From: Spirosoma radiotolerans
GTDB taxonomy: Bacteria > Bacteroidota > Bacteroidia > Cytophagales > Spirosomataceae
Direction: 5' to 3'
Assembly: GCF_000974425.1 (NCBI RefSeq)
Contig: NZ_CP010429.1
Coordinates: 2,294,001 to 2,358,000, forward strand
DNA: 64,000 nt
Part shown: piece by piece, positions 27,004 through 35,154 of the stretch
Numbering within the stretch: the stretch's first letter is position 1
How the letters are laid out: the number at the start of each line of letters is the position of its first letter
The notes under the pieces: generated by a model
Seen by the model: only the letters and a program-made list of their open reading frames with translations
Databases searched by the model: none
Told to the model about the DNA's origin: nothing
Made by a program: the position numbers and the translations under genes

Positions 27004-28977
27004 ATGATCACACGAATGCTAGTCAGACAAGGCCTGCTGTTTGTTTGTTTTCTACTTATTTATACCGGTCGTAGCTTCAGTCAGGGGGTTCCCAATCCCA
27101 CCGATACCAGCTATGTGATGACGCTGCTGAAAAAGGCAGAAGCCATCGAAATGCAACAACCCGAAACAGCCCTCCGCAATTATCGAAAAGCTTTGTCATT
27201 CTCCAGCAAAATCGGGTATACAAAAGGCTACTTCGAGAGTATTCGGTTGATCACGTATCTGCTCGATATACTGGGTCACCATGATGAATCGTACAAGCTG
27301 GCTACGGAAGGATTACAGAAAGCCATGCGGGATACGTCGGAACAGTACCGGAGTCTTTGCCACTTTGCCATCGCGCAGTCGGTTAAATGGCAGGGCAAAA
27401 ACAAAGAGGCCATTCTGCATTTCAAGCAGGCGGCCCCGTTTATGCTGGGGCATAAGAATCGCCGAAAAGCCGCGGTTCTTTACCAGAACCTGGGCCTGAT
27501 GTATGAATCGGAGAAGCTTTATCCGCAGGCGCTGCTTTATTTTGATCGGGCACTCACCAATGATCGGCTGGCCAAAAGTTCCGATCAGGATATCTCGCTG
27601 GATTATCAGAGTATGGCCGCCATTTACGTCAAACAGAACCAGTTGAAACGAGGGCTGGCCTATTACCAGAAAGCAAAAGCCCTGCTCGACCCAGGCCGGG
27701 ACCGGCACATAGTGGCTAGCCTGTATGGAAATCTGGCGAACCTGCACAAAGAACTGGTGCACTTCGATTCATCGCTCTATTATTACCAGGAGGCCCTGCG
27801 GATGAACCGGCAGTTGAACAATCCGCTTCAGGAACTGCATTTGCTGGCCGGACTGGCCGAAACCTATAACGAACTGAAGCAATATAAACAGGCCAAATCG
27901 TTGCTCGACAAAGCCTATGCCCTGGCAAAACAGCACAAAGTAGGGTTGTCCGAGTTTCGGAATATTTACCGCGAATATGCCAATGCGAACCTCGGACTGG
28001 GCCGGTATAAAGATGCGATTCCGTGGTATGATCAGTACATGCAGACGAAAGATTCACTCTCGACGCTAGAAGCAAAAACGCTCCTGGAAGACTACGAACT
28101 GAAGCTCCGGCAGGCCGAGGCAGGCCAGAAACTGGCCGAGAAACAGCGTCAGATCAGCCGATTGGAGCAGGCGCGTCAGCGGCAGAACTTATGGCTGTTG
28201 ATTGCGTCTTTAGTTGGAGTCGTGATCGTGAGCGGGCTGGTGTTCGCTTATTTGTATACACGTCAGCGCCAGCGAACGGCCGATAATGCGTTGCTGGCTG
28301 CCGAACACGAACATGCGCTGGCGGTGGTGCAATCGGAACTACAGGGGCAGCAGAAAGAACGACTGCGCATTGCTAAAGAAATGCACGATGATCTGGGGGC
28401 TTCCCTGACCGCCATTGGTTTGTTGAGCGAAGTGGCGAAAACACGTATGGGAACGGCCATCATCCCCGAAGTGGAGAAGATTTCGACGATTTCGGCCGAC
28501 ATGGTGGCCAGCATGAATGAGATCATCTGGTCGTTGAATTCAAAAAATGATAGCCTCAACGGGCTGATTGCCTACACCAGAGCTTACGCCAGCGAGTTTA
28601 TCGACAACACAAGCTTATCCTTAAAGACGGAGGTAAACGAGTCGCCTAAAGAGATCACCATACGGGGCGCCGACCGCCGGAATGTGTTTCTGACCGTAAA
28701 GGAAGCACTTAATAATGTGGTCAAACACGCCCAGGCCACCCAGGTAGCGCTCCGGATCCGGCCCGAAACGGACCGCCTGCTGATTGAAGTGAGTGACAAC
28801 GGGCGCGGCTTTACGCCAACGGAACAAACCCGGTTGCGAAATGGGCTGGCTAATATGCAGAACCGGATGGCCGAAGCGGGCGGAACCTTTACCATTCTTC
28901 CCTCATCGACTGGCACGCAGGTGAAAATTATGTATCCGTACCCACTCGTTTCTGACCCTAAAATACTACAAACGTAG
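27004..28977 (+). CDS. TPR-containing sensor histidine kinase (NarX/LiaS-like HisKA_3)
   Basis: This is a 657-residue membrane sensor kinase. After a signal peptide (GLLFVCFLLIYTGRSFSQG) comes a periplasmic array of tetratricopeptide repeats (about residues 40-360), for example AVLYQNLGLMYESEKLYPQALLYFDRAL. A coiled-coil follows, then one transmembrane helix near residues 396-419 and a HisKA_3 dimerisation domain with the phospho-acceptor in KEMHDDLGASLTAIG (His461). A HATPase_c domain has the N-box EALNNVVKHA and the G-box SDNGRGF. This TPR-HK design is common in Bacteroidetes. The NarL-type response regulator 38 bp downstream is the evident partner. The signal sensed is unknown; TPRs suggest a peptide or protein ligand. 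Confidence 0.93.
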   Translation: MITRMLVRQGLLFVCFLLIYTGRSFSQGVPNPTDTSYVMTLLKKAEAIEMQQPETALRNYRKALSFSSKIGYTKGYFESIRLITYLLDILGHHDESYKLATEGLQKAMRDTSEQYRSLCHFAIAQSVKWQGKNKEAILHFKQAAPFMLGHKNRRKAAVLYQNLGLMYESEKLYPQALLYFDRALTNDRLAKSSDQDISLDYQSMAAIYVKQNQLKRGLAYYQKAKALLDPGRDRHIVASLYGNLANLHKELVHFDSSLYYYQEALRMNRQLNNPLQELHLLAGLAETYNELKQYKQAKSLLDKAYALAKQHKVGLSEFRNIYREYANANLGLGRYKDAIPWYDQYMQTKDSLSTLEAKTLLEDYELKLRQAEAGQKLAEKQRQISRLEQARQRQNLWLLIASLVGVVIVSGLVFAYLYTRQRQRTADNALLAAEHEHALAVVQSELQGQQKERLRIAKEMHDDLGASLTAIGLLSEVAKTRMGTAIIPEVEKISTISADMVASMNEIIWSLNSKNDSLNGLIAYTRAYASEFIDNTSLSLKTEVNESPKEITIRGADRRNVFLTVKEALNNVVKHAQATQVALRIRPETDRLLIEVSDNGRGFTPTEQTRLRNGLANMQNRMAEAGGTFTILPSSTGTQVKIMYPYPLVSDPKILQT

Positions 28978-29014
28978 TATAGCATCGACGGGGAAAAAAA
29001 GTCAATATTGCCGG

Positions 29015-29650
29015 ATGAAAACCTCCATTACGGTCGCTATCGTTGAAGATAAAGAGCCTATCCGGCAATCGCTGGCCATTCTGGTCGATGGGGCCGAGGG
29101 CTTTAGTTGTCAGGCCACGTTTGAGAATGCCGAGTCGGCGCTCGCGTATTTACCCAGCCATTGCGTCGATGTTGTCCTCATGGATATTGATTTGCCCGGT
29201 ATGAACGGCATCGACTGCGTTCGGCAGTTAAAACCCCTTTGTCCTGATATGCAATTCATGATGTGTACCATGTACGACGAAGATGAAACCGTTTTTGATG
29301 CGCTCAAGGCCGGTGCTAACGCGTATATCCTCAAACGAAGCCCGCCCCACAAACTCCTGGAGGCCATTACCGAACTGCATGAAGGGGGCGCGCCCATGAG
29401 CAGTACCATTGCCCGAAAAATTGCCAGCTCGTTTTACACGAGCCCATCGGCGTCTAACGAATTGGATGTGTTGACCTCCCGCGAGCGCGAAATTCTGGAC
29501 CGGCTGGCAAAAGGGCATAGCCATAAAGAAGTAGCCAGCGAACTGTTTATTAGCCCGACGACCGTGCGCAAACACATCTTCAATATCTATGAGAAGTTGC
29601 AGGTCCATTCGAAAATCGAGGCCGTAAATAAGTATTTGGGTCGAAAGTAA
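29015..29650 (+). CDS. NarL/FixJ family response regulator
   Basis: This is a 211-residue cytosolic transcription regulator. The receiver domain (residues 1-125) has the acidic pocket IVEDKEP, the phospho-acceptor Asp57 in VLMDIDLPGMNG, and the switch lysine in YILKRSPPHKL. A LuxR-type helix-turn-helix follows (LTSREREILDRLAKGHSHKEVASELFISPTTVRKHIFNIYEKL). It lies 38 bp after the TPR histidine kinase gene in the same direction, so the two form a two-component system. The target genes are not obvious; the following envelope-protein genes are possible. Confidence 0.95.
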   Translation: MKTSITVAIVEDKEPIRQSLAILVDGAEGFSCQATFENAESALAYLPSHCVDVVLMDIDLPGMNGIDCVRQLKPLCPDMQFMMCTMYDEDETVFDALKAGANAYILKRSPPHKLLEAITELHEGGAPMSSTIARKIASSFYTSPSASNELDVLTSREREILDRLAKGHSHKEVASELFISPTTVRKHIFNIYEKLQVHSKIEAVNKYLGRK

Positions 29651-29753
29651 AGCAACAGGAGACTGCGTCAACTAGCCGGCAACAGGGCTTACAGGTCCAT
29701 TCGATAGGTCATGCACTCACCCGTTCGTTCGCCAAAATCATGCAAATGCGGTA

Positions 29754-29784
29754 TTGTCCACCCTGGACCCAGCCGGTAGTTTTG
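29754..29784 (+). promoter_or_regulatory. Bacteroidetes-type promoter TTG-N20-TAGTTTTG
   Basis: TTG at 29754-29756 and an exact TAnnTTTG match (TAGTTTTG, 29777-29784) are separated by 20 bp, the best consensus promoter in the window. The inverted repeat GGTGATT/AATCACC (29789-29795 and 29802-29808) covers the expected start of transcription and may be an operator or a 5' hairpin. Confidence 0.6.
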
Positions 29785-29836
29785 CCTCGGTGATTGACGG
29801 TAATCACCATCCAAACTGCCACCTGGTACCTACGTT

Positions 29837-30655
29837 ATGCAAACGCTGACTCCCCGTTCGATTGCTGTTTTCTTCGTTGCTCTACTGACGTTTGTTGGCA
29901 CAATGTCCTGCCAACGGGCTTCCACCGCTTACCTGGCACCTACCTACCACCCGGCTGCCCAACGGCTGGCGGTCAATCCGCCTGCCCCAAAGCCATTGGC
30001 TGACTCGTTGCTGACGGCCTCCCTACAAGATGAGGTGCCTCTGTCAACGAAACCCGCTTGGGCAGCATCGACAGAGCCCGTTCTCGCGTCCACTGTTGAA
30101 TCGGCCATTAGCCAGCCTGCGGTTCGGCATGCCTCGAAGCGGGCGCGTTTGGCAAAACCCGTTCCGCCCCAATGCGATCAGATCGTGCTTCGTAATGGCG
30201 ATGTCATTGAGGCCAAAATAAAGGAAGTGGGCGTCAATGAGATCAAGTATAAAAAATGTGAGCGGCCCGACGGTCCAGACTACACCATTTCCAAGCGGGA
30301 TGTACTCAGTATCAAATATTCGACTGGCGATGTAGAGCGCTTTACTTCGGCGGCCAATCCATCGACCAGCCGTTCATCGGGTGGCGGAACATCGTATAAC
30401 AGCCCGACCAATTCGCAGGATGACGGCCCGCGCACGGATCCCTTCGCCATCGTTTCCATTGCTACCGGCGGACTCGCTATACTGACCGGCTATGGGGCTT
30501 TCTTGTTGGGGGCTGCTGCCATTGTATTTGGCGCGTTGAGCCTGACCCGCATTCGCAAAGAACCAGGGCGCTTTAAGGGCAAAGGACTCGCCCTGGGTGG
30601 TATGATCGCCGGGCTGGTTTCGGCCGCCGTCATTCTGCTGTACGTATTGTTTTAA
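29837..30655 (+). CDS. Lipoprotein with DUF4190 membrane segment
   Basis: This is a 272-residue envelope protein. It has an N-terminal signal with a lipobox-like GTMSCQ and a Pro/Ala-rich linker. A small beta domain of a kind frequent in Bacteroidetes follows (QIVLRNGDVIEAKIKEVG then EIKYKKCERPDGPDYTISKRDV), then a Ser/Gly-rich linker. The C-terminal DUF4190 region has two hydrophobic segments (AIVSIATGGLAILTGYGAFL and GGMIAGLVSAAVILLYVLF) around LSLTRIRKEPGRFKGKGLAL. The combination of a lipid anchor and C-terminal membrane helices is odd and may mean that the first hydrophobic segment is instead a plain membrane anchor. A consensus promoter lies just upstream. Function is unknown. Confidence 0.75.
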   Translation: MQTLTPRSIAVFFVALLTFVGTMSCQRASTAYLAPTYHPAAQRLAVNPPAPKPLADSLLTASLQDEVPLSTKPAWAASTEPVLASTVESAISQPAVRHASKRARLAKPVPPQCDQIVLRNGDVIEAKIKEVGVNEIKYKKCERPDGPDYTISKRDVLSIKYSTGDVERFTSAANPSTSRSSGGGTSYNSPTNSQDDGPRTDPFAIVSIATGGLAILTGYGAFLLGAAAIVFGALSLTRIRKEPGRFKGKGLALGGMIAGLVSAAVILLYVLF

Positions 30656-30689
30656 TCCCTGGTTGATGCACCACTAGCCCCGTCGACGT

Positions 30690-31085
30690 ATGAAAAATAT
30701 AGGAATTGCTATTCTTTTATTGCTGGCCGTGACGTCGTGTTTGCCCAGCAAAGTAGACAAGAAAGACCCTGAGCCCGAATTAGCGGGCACCTATCAAATG
30801 ACTAGTTTTATTTATAACGGTGCTACGGTAATTCCCAAGCAGGGCGTTACTGGCAGCGTGAACGTCGTAAAAGATAGTGATACGCAGATTTCGATATCAC
30901 TTTCAACGACCACCAATGGACAAACCTCGAGTGGTGATCTCGGATCGGTAAGTATCAGCAAGTCCAGTGGGTCAGGTTATGACATTGTGGAGAGTGGTGT
31001 TCGTTTCGGGTCAATTGACGGCACTACTTTTACGTTAGCGTATTCGGATAATACGGGCAGTTTTTCCATATCGGCCAGAAAATAG
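30690..31085 (+). CDS. Small lipoprotein, lipocalin-like
   Basis: This is a 131-residue lipoprotein with a clear signal and lipobox (LLLLAVTSCLPS). The mature part starts with acidic and charged residues (KVDKKDPEPELAG), then GTYQMTSFIYNGATV and repeated short strands, like the lipocalin-like small lipoproteins of Bacteroidetes. It has no other cysteine. It follows the DUF4190 gene by 34 bp and may share its promoter. Function is unknown. Confidence 0.7.
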   Translation: MKNIGIAILLLLAVTSCLPSKVDKKDPEPELAGTYQMTSFIYNGATVIPKQGVTGSVNVVKDSDTQISISLSTTTNGQTSSGDLGSVSISKSSGSGYDIVESGVRFGSIDGTTFTLAYSDNTGSFSISARK

Positions 31086-31258
31086 TTGGCTGGGCGCTCG
31101 ATGAGTGGCTTCTCATGGCGCAGATAAAGCAACGATAACCCCAGATGCGGGACTGTCACAAAAGTGCCAGTGATTGACTCAATTGTGATAGCCGCTCCCC
31201 GCCCGGTAGCCGACCTTTGACCTATCCAAAACGGATAACCAATCAAACATCGACTACC

Positions 31259-31666
31259 ATGAAAGCCCTCATCAAACCCCTGCTCGTTGCCTTTTCCTTA
31301 ACGCTGGTTAGTCTTTCCTCTTCGTTTGCGAACGCTGCCGTTAGCCCATCGAAAGCTGATTCAACGGTAGCTGCGGCTTATAAAAGCGGGATGTACACCA
31401 CCACCGAAGGTAAACTCAACATCGCTATCGAAAAACAGACCAGCGGAACTGTCGAGATTCGTATGACCAACAGCGCCGGAAAAGAACTCTTTGCCCAACG
31501 GGTGGGAAAACGCCAGAAAATTGCCCGCCTGCGGCTGGATGTAAGTGCGTTGCCCGATGGCGTCTATCAGGTGTCCATCAGCAATGGCGTCGATACGACC
31601 GTTAACAATATTACACTCGCCACCCAGCAGCCTAGCCTGGCAGCCCGACAAATCGCCCTGAACTAG
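31259..31666 (+). CDS. Small secreted beta-sandwich protein
   Basis: This is a 135-residue exported protein. The signal peptide LLVAFSLTLVSLSSSFANA is followed by a mature chain that ends in a module resembling a T9SS-type sorting or Ig-like fold (VEIRMTNSAGKELFAQRVGK, then LRLDVSALPDGVYQVSISNG). The longer frame starting at TTG 31217 would place 14 residues before the signal, so I use the ATG at 31259. A GACCTTTG (31212-31219, one mismatch to TAnnTTTG) lies 39 bp upstream. Function is not known. Confidence 0.68.
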   Translation: MKALIKPLLVAFSLTLVSLSSSFANAAVSPSKADSTVAAAYKSGMYTTTEGKLNIAIEKQTSGTVEIRMTNSAGKELFAQRVGKRQKIARLRLDVSALPDGVYQVSISNGVDTTVNNITLATQQPSLAARQIALN

Positions 31667-31795
31667 GCAAGGTTAGCGTTTCCTGCCGTATTTTCGTTGA
31701 TCGCTGTTCGGAAATGGTTTACCAAAGGAGGCCGTCCATAAATCGATCCGGATGGCTTTCCTTTCGTACCTTAGCGACTCGTATACGACCAACGC

Positions 31796-33760
31796 ATGAA
31801 GACCAAAATACTCCTGGTAGATGACGAAGTCGATCTGGAAGTTCTCTTTCGACAACGTTTCCGCCAATCCATTCAGAACGGCACCTACGAGTTTGTTTTT
31901 GCGCAGGATGGCCGGCAGGCGCTGCGTTTGCTGGAAGAGCAACCCGATATTGATCTTTTATTGAGCGATATCAATATGCCCGGCATGGATGGCCTTACCT
32001 TGCTGGACCGGCTGCAGCACATCAATCCGATGGTGCGTACCGTGATGATTACGGCCTATGGCGATATGACGACCATTCGGACCGCCATGAACCGTGGCGC
32101 GTTCGACTTCATTACCAAGCCCATTAATTTCGAAGACCTCGAAGCCACTATCCAGAAGACCAGCCGCTACGTTCACCAACTGCGTGAAACGCAGGAACTG
32201 AAGGCTGTCGATGCGATGAAGACGCGTTTTTTTACCAACATCACGCACGAACTACGGTCGCCGTTGTCGCTTATCATTTCCCCGGTCGACAAGCTTCTGG
32301 AAGCTCCCGATTTATCGGTTCCCCTGCAGCAGCAGTTGCTTACGGTTCGGCGCAATGCCCGGCAAATACTGCGTCTGCTCAACCAGTTGCTGGCCATTAA
32401 CCAACTTGAAGCCCGGCAGGTGGAGCTCGTCGAGCAAGTGGGCGACTTGCCCGGTTTTGTCGGGCAGGTGGTCGACTTGTTTAAGCCTTCAGCCGATATC
32501 AAGCAACTGGCGCTGGTCTACCAAACGGATATGCCTACAGGATACTACCGGTTCGATGCGGGCAAGTGGGAAACAATTCTCGCTAATTTGCTCACGAATG
32601 CGATCCAGTTTACGCCCACCGGTACCATTACTGTTTCGCTTTACCAGACGTCTGCCGGGGCCCGCTTATCTGTGCGCGATACAGGTATTGGGATTACGGC
32701 CCATAAACTTCCCCATGTCTTTGACCGCTATTACGAGGGGGATAACCAACGTATTCGGGCCAACGATAGCACGGGCATTAGCCTCTCGCTGGTGCGTGAA
32801 CTTACCTTACGGCTGGGTGGCCAGATAACCGTCCAGAGTCAGGTCGATGGCCCACCAGGTACGTCTGGGACGGAGTTTGTGCTGGAACTGCCCCTCCAGC
32901 GGACGAATGAGAATGAGACGGCTCCGGCGGTTGCATCGCCCTCGTTGCTCGTCGATTTGCCGACGCTCCCCGCAACACCCGCGTCTGCCAACCCATCGGG
33001 CACGGCCGAGGCACCACCGTTGGTTTTGGTGATCGAAGACAACCCCGAACTGCGGGAATTTATGGTGGCGGAGCTGGCCACTACCTACCGGGTTCGATCA
33101 GCGGCCAACGGCTACGACGGCTGGGTACTGGCCAAAGAGGAACTGCCTTCGATCATCATTACGGATCTAATGATGCCTCGTCTGGACGGCTACGCCCTGA
33201 TTGAGCGCCTGAAGGCCGACCCCGTAACCGACCACATTCCGCTAGTGCTCTTATCGGCCAGCGCGGGCGACTCCCACCGGCTAAAGGGTCTGGCGCTGGG
33301 CGCCGACGATTATTTAACAAAACCCTTTCATCTGGACGAGCTCCGGTTGCGGTTACGAAACTTGTTGAGTCGGCAGCAGCGGCTACAGGAACATTACCGC
33401 CAGCAACTGGCCCAACCCGATAGCACTACGCCGTTGCAGACGGTGAGCGATCAGTTTCTGCGTAAGTTGTATACACTCATCGACGAGCATCTGGACGACT
33501 CGACCTTGAGCGTCGAATGGCTGGCCGACGAGCTGGCCATGAGCCGCAAAGCATTGTACCTGAAAGTACACAACCTGACCCATCTGTCGCCCGTTGAGTT
33601 GATCCGTCAGTATCGATTACGCAAAGCCATCGATCTGTTGCGGTTGGGGCATAGTGCGGCCGAAACGGCTTATCTGGTGGGCTTTGAAACGCCATCCTAC
33701 TTCACCAAGGTCTTTCGGGAGTTTTACAAACAGACCCCGACGGCTTACGTCAAGGGGTGA
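31796..33760 (+). CDS. Cytosolic hybrid regulator: REC - histidine kinase - REC - AraC HTH
   Basis: This is a 654-residue one-protein phosphorelay. A receiver (residues 4-120, phospho-acceptor Asp58 in LLSDINMPGMDG) is followed by a HisKA/HATPase kinase (His151 in FFTNITHELRSPLSL; N-box NLLTNAIQF; G-box DTGIGI). A second receiver has Asp457 in IIITDLMMPRLDG, and an AraC-type helix-turn-helix closes it (LSVEWLADELAMSRKALYLKVHNLTHLSP). It has no signal peptide, no transmembrane helix and no periplasmic sensor, unlike the usual hybrid regulators of Bacteroidetes, in which a membrane sensor precedes the kinase. The first receiver therefore probably takes the place of the sensor and receives phosphate from another kinase, perhaps the TPR kinase 3 kb upstream. 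Confidence 0.94.
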   Translation: MKTKILLVDDEVDLEVLFRQRFRQSIQNGTYEFVFAQDGRQALRLLEEQPDIDLLLSDINMPGMDGLTLLDRLQHINPMVRTVMITAYGDMTTIRTAMNRGAFDFITKPINFEDLEATIQKTSRYVHQLRETQELKAVDAMKTRFFTNITHELRSPLSLIISPVDKLLEAPDLSVPLQQQLLTVRRNARQILRLLNQLLAINQLEARQVELVEQVGDLPGFVGQVVDLFKPSADIKQLALVYQTDMPTGYYRFDAGKWETILANLLTNAIQFTPTGTITVSLYQTSAGARLSVRDTGIGITAHKLPHVFDRYYEGDNQRIRANDSTGISLSLVRELTLRLGGQITVQSQVDGPPGTSGTEFVLELPLQRTNENETAPAVASPSLLVDLPTLPATPASANPSGTAEAPPLVLVIEDNPELREFMVAELATTYRVRSAANGYDGWVLAKEELPSIIITDLMMPRLDGYALIERLKADPVTDHIPLVLLSASAGDSHRLKGLALGADDYLTKPFHLDELRLRLRNLLSRQQRLQEHYRQQLAQPDSTTPLQTVSDQFLRKLYTLIDEHLDDSTLSVEWLADELAMSRKALYLKVHNLTHLSPVELIRQYRLRKAIDLLRLGHSAAETAYLVGFETPSYFTKVFREFYKQTPTAYVKG

Positions 33761-33796
33761 GAACCAAGCCTACCTATATTGATTTTAAGGCATAAA

Positions 33797-33829
33797 AAAA
33801 GCTCCGCTGGAATTACCCACGGAGCTTTT
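33797..33829. terminator. Bidirectional terminator between convergent genes
   Basis: AAAAGCTCCG (33797-33806) pairs with CGGAGCTTTT (33820-33829). The stem extends inward by TGG/CCA after one bulged C. The A- and T-runs at the base fit termination on both strands, between the hybrid regulator (plus) and the AhpD-like gene (minus). Confidence 0.85.
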
Positions 33830-33927
33830 GAAAAGCATAACGAATAGTAAACGCAGCCGGAACAACTTTATTGTGTACGTTGAAACAGCATCAGCGTTAT
33901 TTATCACTTTTTCTTTGACGAGCCAAC

Positions 33928-34383
33928 TCAAGCTGCCGGATACGGCTCCAGTCGAGTGCTTATTGCAATCCGGTTCCAGGCGTTTATCGTCACAATGGCC
34001 ATAATGAGTTGGGCGAGGTAGGTCTCATCAAAGGTCTCCAGGGCCCGTTGGTAAGTAGTATCAGCTACGCCATGATTCTGAATGAGCGTAATCTCTTCCG
34101 TTAGGGCCAGAACTACTTTCTCTTCTTCCGTAAACAGGCGAGTTTCTTTCCAGGCGCTCAGCAGAAAAATGCGCTCAGCGGTCTCCCCGGCTTTCAGGGC
34201 ATCTTTGGTATGCATAGCCAGACAGAATGCGCAACCGTTTATCTGCGACGCCCTGATCTTGATGAGTTCCTTATGCGTCTTTGTTAATTGGCTGGTCTGC
34301 AAATAACCTTCTAAAGCATACATAGCTTTATAGGCCTGTGGCTGAATCGTTTGAATTTGAATCCGCGTTTCCATTTTGTCCAT
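33928..34383 (-). CDS. Carboxymuconolactone decarboxylase / AhpD-like protein
   Basis: This is a 151-residue all-helical protein of the CMD/AhpD family. The redox motif CAFCLAMH, with two cysteines and the following histidine, fits the alkylhydroperoxidase branch, and the INGCAFCLAMHTKDALKAGE helix pair is typical. Such proteins reduce peroxides or protect against electrophiles; the exact substrate is not clear. The start may instead be the ATG three codons downstream. It lies 87 bp after the Crp/Fnr-type regulator gene on the same strand, a pairing that suggests that the regulator controls it. Confidence 0.88.
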   Translation of the reverse strand: MDKMETRIQIQTIQPQAYKAMYALEGYLQTSQLTKTHKELIKIRASQINGCAFCLAMHTKDALKAGETAERIFLLSAWKETRLFTEEEKVVLALTEEITLIQNHGVADTTYQRALETFDETYLAQLIMAIVTINAWNRIAISTRLEPYPAA

Positions 34384-34470
34384 CGTTGACTGTGAAAAAC
34401 TAGGTTGTCTGGTATCAAAAATTGATAGGACAAAGGTCGAACGCGCAGACGTAGAAAAACTTAAACCAGT

Positions 34471-35043
34471 TTAAGAACGCTTTTTTCTGATCTCACTTAA
34501 ATATTCGGGGGTGAAGCCCAGAAACGAGGCCAGCAGGTATTGAGGAACGCGCTGCGTAAACTCGGGGAAGTTTTTCACAAAGTGGAGATAGAGATCCTCC
34601 CGCGAGAAATCGTACAAATACTTTGTTCGTAGTTGAGAAGCCGCGTACGCTCGCTGATAGAGTAGTCGAAAATAGCGTTCCATTTGGGGAAACTGGGCCA
34701 GCAGTTGCTCCTGCCGCTGGAAATCAATGGCTAAGACATCGGTTTGTTCGACTGCCTGAATTGTGAAGTCTGTGCGTTGCTGGTTTTGAAAAGCCATGTA
34801 GTCTGTTAACCACCAGTTTTCGATGGCAAATTGGGTAGTTTGTTCGGTTCCTTTTTCGTTCAGGAAGAACAGCCGTAAGCAGCCTTTCAGAACAAAATAA
34901 TGGGCTGTACACGGCTGGCCGGCTTCCAGTAAATTTTGCTTCTTGCCGACATGCAGCGGTCGGAAATAGCTTAGAATAGCGGGTTCATCACCTACCTGGA
35001 TGTTTACATTTTTTCTGATATGCTGAATCAGCTGGTCTGACAT
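34471..35043 (-). CDS. Crp/Fnr family transcription regulator
   Basis: This is a 190-residue regulator with an N-terminal cyclic-nucleotide-binding-like beta-roll (LLEAGQPCTAHYFVLKGCLRLFF) and a shortened C-terminal winged helix (VPQYLLASFLGFTPEYLSEIRKKRS), typical of the Bacteroidetes branch of the family. It lacks the Fnr Fe-S cysteines and the cAMP-site signature, so the ligand is unknown. I use the ATG at 35043. The longer frame to 35142 would read through the dispersed palindromic element. Its likely target is the AhpD-like gene immediately downstream. Confidence 0.9.
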   Translation of the reverse strand: MSDQLIQHIRKNVNIQVGDEPAILSYFRPLHVGKKQNLLEAGQPCTAHYFVLKGCLRLFFLNEKGTEQTTQFAIENWWLTDYMAFQNQQRTDFTIQAVEQTDVLAIDFQRQEQLLAQFPQMERYFRLLYQRAYAASQLRTKYLYDFSREDLYLHFVKNFPEFTQRVPQYLLASFLGFTPEYLSEIRKKRS

Positions 35044-35071
35044 GGTTGCTGGTGTATGCCTTGCGCCAATG

Positions 35072-35126
35072 GATTGTCTGGGCCAAGCCAGAACGGTGCG
35101 CCGTTGCGACTTGGCCCAGACAAAAT
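35072..35126. repeat. Dispersed palindromic element, copy 2 (intact)
   Basis: TTGTCTGGGCCAAG (35074-35087) and CTTGGCCCAGACAA (35110-35123) form a perfect 14-bp stem. Between them AACGG/CCGTT around TGCG makes an inner hairpin. The core and right arm recur at 20898-20957. It lies between the DUF4269 gene and the Crp-like gene and could act as a terminator or operator there, but the other copy sits in a divergent gap, which argues for a mobile or REP-like nature. Confidence 0.75.
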
Positions 35127-35154
35127 TTAGTTCAATAATCAACTTAGAAGCGTG

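Noticed and set aside
35044..35142. N-terminal extension of the Crp/Fnr regulator
   Set aside because: The extra 33 residues come from the palindromic element and lack similarity to the family; the ATG at 35043 gives the usual length.
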